Below are positions 8,903-17,859 of a stretch of DNA of 23,807 bases, piece by piece. The DNA lies in assembly GCA_022497145.1 (NCBI GenBank), contig MU386069.1, positions 1-23,807 of the forward strand, written 5' to 3'. The notes beneath the pieces were generated by a model. That model saw nothing but the letters and a program-made list of their open reading frames with translations. It was not told the DNA's origin and made no database searches. Origin of the DNA: Rostrohypoxylon terebratum (lineage: Eukaryota > Ascomycota > Sordariomycetes > Xylariales > Hypoxylaceae). Within the stretch, counting starts at the first letter, position 1; the number at the start of each line of letters is the position of its first letter. A program made the position numbers and the translations under genes.

Positions 8903-11022
8903 AGATGGTGCATAAATAATAGAACTAATTATTACACCTTAAAAACTTCCATGAACGCATAATTCTACATGAGATTAGTGGAATTCCTTTATTCCCTAGC
9001 TGTTAAATATTATAGGGAGGCCTAAGTGATACGCCGCGCTATTTTGCCGCCATATTTTGTGGTGTTTTCGCCGTACTAGCCCTGTATTTTTACCGATAAC
9101 CCCCGCCCGGGCAGTGTTGCTAGCGCATTCATATCCCTCCATATCATCCAACAATAGTTCAACAACAGCTTGGGAAAGGCTCAGTAAAAGCTCGAGACCA
9201 ACCAAACAAAACTTAACAAAATATCACTCTAGGCTAGAATGAGGCTTTATTTTAACCTAGTGTCGACCTATTGTCGAGAAATTGTTAAGCTATTGTTAAT
9301 CCATTACCACAGAATTTCTTAGTTTGATACCTTGAGAATTACTCTCTGAAAAAGTGCGCTAAAACGCCTGCGGATTTAGCGCATTAAACCCCTGGCCCCC
9401 AAGCCTAGGTACTGCGTGGATTACAGCTAAAGCCCAGAACAAACTAAGCCCGTAAGGTTATCTTACGGCTAGCATTTAGTCCACTGAATGCCTTGTAAAC
9501 ACACTGGAGGGACTAGCGTTCCAGGGTTGTTCAGCGCACTTGCTAGCAACGGTTCAACAATAGTTCAGCGATAGCCGTGAATGATTTGGAAAAAGGGTAT
9601 TTTGACCCCGATAAAAAAGAATCTATTCAATTCTTTTTGACCGTGCTTCAGACCAAAGTACATATTATCATTTGAAGAGTATTGCACTTGTGGGAATTTC
9701 AAGGTTTCATTTTGACTGTTGCTCACCTATAGCCGAGCAATCGTCGAACGCTTGTCGAATGAAGCAGCCCTAGAGCTTCTTTCGATGATCAATGATGTGC
9801 TAAAACTCGGATAGCTTTAGTGGATGTAAACCCTCTCGAGTCCGCTGCAATTACAAGGCGTTCAGGCGGCTTGCTACGGGTTTAGTCCAACGTTTGATAA
9901 CCAGTAATCTCTTAGTCATCATGATGAGTCAGCCTTCAATAGAACCGTTAAGGAGTGACCCCTGATGGACTTCGTCACGTGGTCACCCTCACGTCGACAC
10001 ACTTAAATAAAATCGTTCCAATAGAAGAAATATCTATCAGGCTGTTGTAAAATATATGCGAAGTACATTATGAAATGGGGTTTTTAACTTTACGATAATA
10101 TGGTGCGAGAATGGCTCCATTTTACTGAGTTCTTTGTTGAATGCGCGATGCATTGAGGAAGACTGCAAAAATGATTGAAAATAGCAAAAAGTTGAACAAC
10201 TTCTAATAGGCCCAGCCCAGGATCTGTTGATCGGCTCCTGGCTACTGCGCCCCCACTATTGGGTATTTCTTTGCCAACCCTTTTTCAAGGGCCCAAGGTG
10301 CATCGCACTCGTTGGGACTCGAACCCTAAACCACCCGTTGCAGAGCAGTTGTTAGGACAGGAACGAGGAGGTGTCTGTGGAAACGTACACCTTGACCATC
10401 GGAACGTTACGGTCAAGCTGTTAGGATCCGCCGATGGAAATTGTGTGCAATATTTTGCTATTTAACCTTCATGTTGGAAAGTGCTGCCTTACAAATTGAC
10501 CACTTGAGACAGTGACGAGCGACACTTATGTCCCTATGTACATACAAGTGTACTCCACTACTATAAATATACTGTGTATTTGAGAAGACGACGACAAAGA
10601 AATCAGGACCCACAACAGCGTGCTCATCATTTCTTTCATTTATAATGCCGTGTTGCTTGGAGCCTTTGTCTAGGAACAATGCGTTGTTACTTACATAGGC
10701 CTCCTTTACCGGCGATTCCAAATGTTAACAATAAAGATGATTATACTCAATAAAATTGACCCCTCTAATCACGCCCGGATGATTATGACAGCTCATTTGA
10801 CCTCCTCAGACGGCATTTTCTACGTTACAACACAGCAACAGACCGGGTGGCAGGCACCACATTCCTCTGATTTTTTTGTTTGGACTTTTAATCAAATCGT
10901 AGTCTCAATATTCTGTATTGGTGGATGATTTTTTCCCCTTTCATCTTGAACCTCTTACCGGTTATCTCAAGCCATCTTCGTACATCTATTTCATAAACAC
11001 GACGTAGCTTGAACAAAAAGCT
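8903..11022. other. Intergenic region without recognised gene
   Basis: 2.1 kb with only short, unconvincing frames. The first 900 bp contain repeated short motifs and hairpins listed separately. From about 10000 to 11000 the sequence is AT-rich and shows no family resemblance. A minus-strand frame at 10458-10721 (87 codons) has no features that support it. Confidence 0.5.
9116..9761. repeat. Cluster of related short direct and inverted repeats, possible transposon relic
   Basis: The 13-mer CAACAATAGTTCA occurs at 9149-9161 and 9555-9567. Its near-complement (CTATTGTTAAT, CTATTGTCGAG) occurs at 9268-9300, and related CAATCGTCGAA/CTTGTCGAA at 9738-9761. GTTGCTAGC at 9116-9124 is exactly inverted as GCTAGCAAC at 9542-9550. 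Two hairpins lie between: TGCGCTAAA/TTTAGCGCA at 9355-9383 and CCGTAAG/CTTACGG at 9450-9468. Such subterminal repeats are common in non-autonomous DNA transposons. No transposase or target-site duplication was recognised, so the element type and borders are unknown. Confidence 0.35.
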
Positions 11023-11613
11023 ATGTGTAACTATTTCACTATCACTGTATACAATTGCGGACATGAGGAGCCCGTGGGCGAAGAGAGACAATCGACATTC
11101 TGTCTCTTCCGGATGCAAAAAGTCTGCACACAGGAACTGGGTCGCTTCCGCATCTTTGAGGAGTACGTCAACAACTGGTGCCCGAACTGCATGCCGATCG
11201 CGGAGCAGATGCGGAAAGCGCGGGATAAGGATGGTAACTTCAAGACCCCTGTTGCGACGGCGATAGAGCGGCAGCTGCAGGTTGCGGCGCGGAACGCGGT
11301 CGTGCAAAACCAGTTCACGCCGCCGGAGGCGCCGAACCAGGTACGGCTCAAGCAGCTCAACCAGATGGCCGACAAGTTGCTGCGCAATCAGATCAATAGG
11401 CCAGAATCGTACGCTACATCCACGGTCGTGTGGATCCTGAGGTACATCGCCGCACTCCCGCCTTGGATGGACCGGCAGGCGCTGACGAGGGAGGTTCAGC
11501 CCTGGTTTGCGGGCTTGTTAGATGAGGATGCACAGGCTACCGTACGCCCCACGTTGCGAGCGATGAAATGTGAGGGTTATCTTGATAATGTCATGGTTTG
11601 GAGTAGTCATTAA
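11023..11613 (+). CDS. Small Cys/His-containing hypothetical protein
   Basis: Single-exon frame of 196 residues, ATG at 11023, TAA at 11611-11613. Function not recognised. The first 56 residues hold C2, C12, H14, C27, C35, C53 and C56, including a Cys-x-Gly... start (NCGHE) and a closing CPNC pair; this spacing could bind one or two zinc ions, but matches no named finger that I can identify. The remainder (about 60-196) is helical in appearance, rich in Gln, Arg and Ala, with no signal peptide and no membrane segment. Third codon positions are strongly G/C while the flanks are AT-rich, which supports real coding. No intron is needed. A short Cys-rich N-terminus with a plain helical rest is common among lineage-specific fungal proteins. 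Confidence 0.68.
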   Translation: MCNYFTITVYNCGHEEPVGEERQSTFCLFRMQKVCTQELGRFRIFEEYVNNWCPNCMPIAEQMRKARDKDGNFKTPVATAIERQLQVAARNAVVQNQFTPPEAPNQVRLKQLNQMADKLLRNQINRPESYATSTVVWILRYIAALPPWMDRQALTREVQPWFAGLLDEDAQATVRPTLRAMKCEGYLDNVMVWSSH

Positions 11614-12340
11614 GATCAATGGCTTCGCTATTTGGTTGTATGTTTATATTTTGTATCTATTTGTATATGGCAGAGTTGTATGACGTGAAGAAAAATCACG
11701 AGAACCCCTTATAGAAGATATCGGCTGGTATTTGGTAATATCTATCGCGGCTAGAAAGGAGGATGGGGGCGAAAGACACGGATTGATACCCATGGATGTT
11801 TTGTTATTTCCCTCACTAACATACCTTAACTACTATCTATTTTAAAAGAATATTCTCCACGTCCCGTCAGATACTAGTCATGTTGCATGCCATTTTGAAG
11901 TCCAAACTACCATTCATGGGTGCTGACCACAGGCATAATATTGTTTGACATTCGTAGTTCATGTTCAATAGTTGCGAAGAGAAATTAGTGGTTATTGTCC
12001 TTTGGAATAACCATTGAAAAGAAAATGCTTGGGGCTCTTGTTTGAAGAAACGTACCAATTGTCTCCGAAACCATCTGGGTTAGACACAAAGAAACCCGGT
12101 GGAAGTATTCCTCAAACACTCAGAACAAGTTCTTTCCGCATGCAGGCCTCATAGACAAAGGAGACATAAGATTTAAGGTAGATAATAGATGACTCGTACC
12201 TCGCTCCATCTCGTGCAAATCACACACTCTAACGATCCGAAACAAAAAAGGGAGAGATTATTGGTATTTCATCTTGCTTTAGCGGCAGCAGATACCCTAA
12301 GAATCGAATTTAAGCAAAAGACCCTTCATAACATTTCAAA
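11614..12340. other. Intergenic region without recognised gene
   Basis: 727 bp of AT-rich sequence between two plus-strand genes. It should contain the 3' end of the small Cys/His protein gene (TGTTTATATTTTGTATC near 11640-11660 is AT-rich in the manner of a fungal 3' UTR) and the promoter of the next gene. No coding frame is supported. Confidence 0.5.
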
Positions 12341-14120
12341 ATGCCGAGCAGAACGTGGACTGACCTGACGATCCCGACTATGGGACTTACTCGCACGAGC
12401 AACGTGACGATAAATGGTGCTGCAATGGCAGCCAATCAATTTGACATACTATATTGGTCTAGAAGCGTTTATGACAGGTTAACCCAACAGGGTCATGACC
12501 TGGACTTGGGTATGAATTGGAGAGTTAATGATGAATTAATACAAGTGTATCTAGCACTTCAGGTACTACGTAAGTTACTCCCAGTTCTTGGAGCTAATTC
12601 CTGCTAGTATTATTGCCAACATTACCAATTACCAGATAGGCGGCCTTGGGAAGAGCTTTGTAACTAATCAAGATTATATAGAAATGCGACGAGATGAGCC
12701 TCTGACTCACAACTGTTTGCGATATGCTTTCGACAAGCTCCTCGATAACCCACCCCAATGTGTCCAAGATGACATTCTATTTCTATGGCCTGGTGCCGAC
12801 GGTCACTTTGCCGAAACCAATGATGAATTCGAGGAATGGATCGAAAACGGGGATGGTTGGGACCATTCAGTACCGACTGGCCAGCCCGAAAGAGTTCCGG
12901 AGGAGCTTCGACCTATCATCACACGGGAGTATATTTTCTGGGTAGTCGAGGTCGCCCCGCCACCAGAATATGACCAAAGCAAATGGAGGCATCATTACGC
13001 TGGCAAATGGTATATGACGATAATCATACACCTTACAATACCGGAGGGCGAAGACTATTACCGCTATGTCGAATCCCTTTCTATTGTCGATCCCGATCCG
13101 GAAATGGACAACGACAAATTAAATGTAGTTTACGACAGACTATCACGGTTATTTGACCTTCTCAACTTCGAATCTCACCCTAATTTCACAGAGCCAAGAG
13201 ACCTATGGATCCCGTTTGCGAATCCAGCACAACTTGAAGTTGAACCCGGTTGGCAAATGGACGACTTCAGTACGGGTCTGCGCTGTTTTCATATAGTGAG
13301 ACAAATGGTAGATCGTTTGACGAGAATGTACACCATTCGCCCTCAGCACTACGACGAGGACCGTTTCTGGAGGCCTACGGACGGTTGGTTCAACCCAGAT
13401 GCCGTGCGAGGCGAAATGATAGGTCTGGTGTCCCAGGAAATCAATAAGAGAATGGGCTATAAAAGCCATATAGCATGCGAGGTCAGGAATGCCATGACAT
13501 GGAAGGGTCAAGACGTACCCATCGATGGAATGAATCCCCAAGGACAGGAACATTACATGTTTGTGCCCGGTGCCCTCGACAACAACAACGAACCTATAAT
13601 GTGGTCGGACCAAGGGAATAAAGAGGACCATCCAGACGCAACTATCGATGAAGTCTTTGATCTCCCTGAAGACGGTAAGGGCGGTGATAACAATGACGAC
13701 GATAATGGAGATTATGGGGATGATGGAGACGACGGAGGTGACGGAGGTGACGGGGACGACGGGGGCGGCGGGGACGACGGGGACCAAGGGGACGACGGGG
13801 ACCAAGGGGACGACGGAGATGACGGAGATGACGGGGGTGAAAACAATGACGGGAATGAAAACGATGACGGGGATGACAACGATGACGGCAGGTCCGTTCA
13901 CAGCTTCACAACAATTCAAAGTGCCCATGCTGATGGCAGCGATGATACGGATGATTCAGACAATATCGCACCAACTCGACCACAACGACGTGGGAGAACT
14001 TGGAAGGTGATAGCTGAGAGAGCTAGCAAGGCGGCAACTGCTAGACCATCTACTAAAAGACGGAGAGATTCATCGTCTTCCGAGGGAGATGAGGGGAAGA
14101 GAACTCGGAGAAAAAGGTAG
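12341..14120 (+). CDS. Ulp1/SENP-like protein, probable pseudoprotease, with Asp/Gly repeat tail
   Basis: Two exons, 12341-12569 and 12640-14120 (569 residues). The 70-nt intron has a GTAAGT donor and an ATAG end, the only nearby acceptor that keeps frame. Residues about 60-310 follow the Ulp1 (C48) cysteine protease plan: WRVNDELIQVYLAL (60-73, compare W-x-NDE-x-I), a beta strand before KWYMTIII (199-206, where active enzymes have HW), IVD (D227, where the catalytic Asp sits), and QMDDFSTG (282-289), which aligns without gaps with the Q-x5-DCG active-site motif. In this reading Asp and Gln are kept, but His is Lys199 and Cys is Thr288, so SUMO- or NEDD8-cleaving activity is unlikely. Residues about 424-492 are an Asp/Gly-rich repeat. 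The C-terminus is basic (PSTKRRRDS, KRTRRKR), suggesting nuclear import. The family call is by eye; the gene itself is well supported by the long frame. Confidence 0.7.
13680..13884 (+). repeat. Coding minisatellite, GAC/GGN-rich
   Basis: Imperfect tandem units built on GACGACGGGG and GACCAAGGGG (for example GGGGACCAAGGGGACGACGG near 13785-13815) encode an Asp/Gly tract with two Asp-Gln-Gly-Asp-Asp-Gly repeats. Indels in multiples of three would keep the frame, so length variation between strains is expected. The reverse strand is also open here, which is a by-product of the repeat's composition. Confidence 0.85.
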
Positions 14121-15095
14121 CTACATGTACTAGGTAGGTACCAAGTAGGTACACATGTAGGTGTAGCAGAAAGTATACCTATACCGACGTTAAGATACCA
14201 ACCTACCTAGTAGGTACATATATGTATGTACCTATGTTTGAATGTTTGGCGTATTTATACCAGTGGTGGTATCAACTGTTTTTACATATTACATAGTATA
14301 TATAAAAGAAACATTATGTATACATAAACATCTAATGTTCGTGTAGATATTGAGAAGTTGCTTGCAACCTTAGTGTAACTATCTGCTACTACCTAGTAGT
14401 AGGTACCTAGGGTAGGTCCTGGGTACATACCTACATGTACCCACCTAGTCCTAAAGGCACGTTGTGATGGTTGTGATATGGATCAATCTTCGAATCTACT
14501 AACATCGAATGTAGGAAGTGCTATCCACGGTGATCCACCTCCCACCATTATGTAAGAAGCTCTGCTCTTGCGTACGCTTGTGCCTTCTCAATATTAGTGT
14601 CGTACAAACCATGGCGTGATCTGTGGGTGCTCGACACACAAGTAGAGAAGCTACATGCATGTAGATTGATCGAGGTCACTATGTAGGAAGGTAGGTATAG
14701 GGTGCCTAATCTCTACTAGGTAGGTACATATTACATGCGCTTGTTTCAGCCTTGAGTGTAATGTTCTCAGCTGCATAAATTTACTCACATAGAGTGAGAA
14801 ATTGCTCCCCGGTTGTTCCGTACCTAGCTGATACACGATACATGATACATGTATACTATCTAGTACATAAGGTTAGACAGGTAATAGACGCGCCTCCTTA
14901 AACACAGACTTTGCCCAGTGCGCTTGTTGATTTTCTACTCATCCTACTGATTCCTACAACTCTTTTCCCTGCTTTCGTGACTCTGGGGATTCTATTGCCT
15001 GTTACTTAGTCCTGATTTACGAAAGCATCGTCGATCTCCTGATTCTGAAGCGAATGGTTCGACAGAAAGTCAAGCATTACCACGAACTTCCAAAT
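14121..15095. other. Intergenic region with TAGGTA/TACCTA low-complexity sequence
   Basis: 975 bp with no supported gene. Short TAGGTA and TACCTA words, often with TACATGTA, are dense at 14125-14240 and 14388-14450, and return near 14690-14730 and 14820-14870. The second half should hold the promoter of the secreted-protein gene. Confidence 0.6.
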
Positions 15096-16081
15096 ATGAA
15101 AGCCTTTCTCTCTATTCTGGTCGGCGTCATAGTCGCCGGCGCGGCGGCCACCGTATTGAATCTTTCCTGCCCGTTTCAGCATAGCGGCCGAAACTAATGG
15201 ATTACTCACAGGATATATCGGCGAACGCCTCAAGCGATTCTTTAAGCCTTCCGGACGGATACACTGTTGTGCCCCTTTCAATGAAGGGATCTATTGAGCC
15301 AGGTGGAGATGTGATGACTTTCAACGGGACCGTCACTGTATGTGAGAGCCATAACCAATGCTAAAATAAGAGCTCTAAACTAACTTGTTTCACCCTTTAG
15401 GACATCATGTCACAAATTCGGGCCATCAAGCACGACTTCGAATGGGATGATTTCCTCCCTACTGCACCGATTCCTAGAAAGCATAAGTCGAAGAGAACTA
15501 AGGTATATTAGATCATATTTACTAACAAAGCAGCTTGTGTTAACATCTATTTGCCAGTCGCATATCCTTTGCAAGATTCCGGACTGGCCGTCTGGCTCCA
15601 GATCTAAACTTCTTAACGGCTACGATTACTTGAAGAAGATTCACCAACCTTGCGAAGTGGCCGGGGGCCCCCGCAAATGTGCCAGTATGTAAAATCAAAG
15701 ATTCTTCTTTTCTCTCTTTCTATTACCTATCATTTCTGCTCTCATGAAAGCAGTCACTCCCAAGACGTATATCTCATTAGACAATCTTGCTGACTGTTAT
15801 TGTCATAGTGCTATGGTGCTTTGCTGGAACGTCAATTTTCATGTGCAACGACAACAAGGATACAGTTACTCGAGATTGTGGTGATATGGCCTCTTATGTT
15901 TTAGATATAATTGGTGACCTAGATTGCATCATGTTGTGGTCCGGAAGTAATGCACAGATTCAAGGGCAAGGTGAGAGCAAGACGCAGACCTTTATCATAC
16001 TTGGAATTGCACTGACAAGTTCAAGAATTCGATACGGATGGCTTTAACATCATTGCAGGCGGAGGTGGTTGCTCAGAGTAA
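15096..16081 (+). CDS. Small secreted cysteine-rich protein (eight Cys), six exons
   Basis: The gene is hidden by five introns: exons 15096-15152, 15212-15337, 15401-15502, 15558-15684, 15809-15970 and 16026-16081, giving 209 residues ending GGGGCSE. Intron ends are GT-AG, with CTAAC, TACTAAC or CTGAC branch sites in most. Residues 1-19 are a signal peptide (MKAFLSILVGVIVAGAAAT). The mature part begins with LPDGYTVVPL, then EPGGDVMTFNGTV, a short basic stretch (KHKSKRTK, 88-95), and a Cys-rich region with C100, C127, C136, C141, C150, C161, C177 and C207, enough for four disulfides. The blocks MCNDN (149-153) and FDTDGFNII (193-201) match a widespread family of uncharacterised fungal secreted proteins that I know only as hypothetical. 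Sequons lie at N24 and N57. Two acceptors are ambiguous: exon 4 could start at 15534 (adds eight residues), and exon 6 at 16020. An extracellular role is likely; an effector role is only a guess. Confidence 0.75.
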
Positions 16082-17859
16082 GAATAACCAGAGAAGCCAT
16101 GGCCAGCGCGCTAATTATCGGGAATAGGAATACTCAGTTGGAGTGATTTTTCCCTTATAATGGAGTTTAGCTCACCGAATCGGTTACACCCACGTATCTT
16201 ATAAGTCAAGTCGAGTGTGAGGCGGTGGTTAGTTACGTAGTTAGGCGAGAGTAAAGGGGTTGGGGGGGGGGGGGGGGGGGAACCCTGGACAATATAGGTA
16301 TGATACTAGATTGGGACCACTCTGCTATTATTAAACTTATAAACCTTGGTCTTCGGACGCAAATATTACGTAGGTATGTTAAAAGTCCACGGATTTACCA
16401 CAAGTTGGCACGGCTCGTTATACCTATGTCTTGCCGCCTGCCCTGAAACAAAAATAATTGAATGAAATTTCCTGATGTCAACGTACCCATAAGATAATAT
16501 GTTAAACTAGCTTTGATCGCATTGCGTAGAATTTGAAATTTTCTTCGATTAACGAATCAAAACTTTAACTTAATGGGTTTTAACCCTTCTGACGGCCGGT
16601 AGGTACCAATGAGAGATCACTGGTACGACAACTAGGTGTAGTGTTGAGATGTGGCATTTGAGTAAATATCTAGCGTGATGTGTGTTCGATAGCAGATGAT
16701 GCTGTATGGAGACTTTGTATAGTGTGGTTGATACTAAGTAGAGGCACATGACTTCATAGATATTATCCACGGGCTGGTATAACAAACTAATACTCTGCAT
16801 ATCTAGGTAGGTAGACACTGAAATGAACTCATTCGAAACTAAAAGCCTTATCTAAGAACTGTCGCTTACGATTAACGTTGTGGGTCTCTACGTAACGCGG
16901 GAATTAGATATGTAGGTGGATAAAAATATGTGTTAAAGTGACACAATAGTTAGACGGGGGCAATGGAAGCCATATATGACAGAGGTAGCTACACAAGATC
17001 GACCAAGGAGTCGTGCTTCCTCGTTCGGCACGAAAGAGGAATTCACGGTCCCCGAAGAGACCCCGGGGCTAAATTGCTAGCACTGACGGCAGGTTTTCTA
17101 ACCATGCGGGATGTCCCGGTTAGCTCGTGCTACATAGGTAGGATGTTACTAGCGTATGTGGTGAGACGGTGCTGTGCGTAAGTAGGTAGCCTTTACGGGA
17201 GGGCAGCGACCGGAGATGCGGCTCGGTGCGTGGTAGAGATGTAATTCTAGTTGGTCAGTCAATATACAACGGCAGGTGAGGCGCGACGGCGTAACGTTCC
17301 AGAAGTCTTTGGTCCTTCCATGCCAGTCTTTCGGCTTCGATCTGGCTCGGAATCAGTCACAGTCGGCCCGCCATTTAGGATACGAGCAGGTAAAGTGTAA
17401 TGAATGGCCTTTGCCGGGATTCCGTTTCCTTCGTACGTACCTAATAGGAAAATGGTGACCTAGATAATGTAAGTTTTTCCGCTCAAAGTGGCCCGCCGAG
17501 ACATGAGGAGAAAACCCATATGATTTCAAAGTCTCGAGTTGTTAGGTAAATGGTGAATGGAATTGAAAAGTTTGGAAAGTTCCAATTGTCAATCATGGTT
17601 TTTTAGCTGATTATATAATTGCAGTATTACCTAATCAATTCAAATGATCCACCTAGGAGTACGTAATTTTGCACGTGACCTTACCGTGCGATGGTTAGGC
17701 TGCAATGAGAGAGAGACACTGTACCTACGCCTACGCGTCTCACGACCATCATCTTTCTCTCAAATTTCGTCGCCTCATTCTCGACCATTTTTTCATGGCA
17801 AGGTCATATTGCATCGACCACCAGCATTATATATTGAGTCTGGTTACATAGTTAAAAGA
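16082..17859. other. Intergenic region without recognised gene
   Basis: About 1.8 kb. No frame resembles a known protein. It contains the poly-G tract at 16262-16280 and scattered TAGGTA words (near 16600, 16805, 17135 and 17180). TTATATAAT at 17611-17619 could serve the XLF gene. Codons from 17644 to 17859 are open in frame with that gene but look like leader sequence. Confidence 0.5.
16262..16280 (+). repeat. Poly-G tract
   Basis: Nineteen consecutive G, preceded by GGGGTT. Tracts of this length slip during replication and sequencing, so the length is uncertain. Confidence 0.95.

Noticed and set aside
10313..10326. tRNA-like T-arm on the minus strand (GGTTCGAGTCCC)
   Set aside because: No acceptor stem, D-arm or anticodon arm can be folded around it; the T-stem itself pairs poorly beyond three base pairs.
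10458..10721. Minus-strand frame of 87 codons
   Set aside because: AT-rich, no domain, no coding bias and no neighbouring exon that would extend it.
13203..13928. Minus-strand frame of 241 codons opposite the Ulp1-like gene
   Set aside because: Its Val/Ile/Pro repeat is only the reverse reading of the Asp/Gly minisatellite; no other support.
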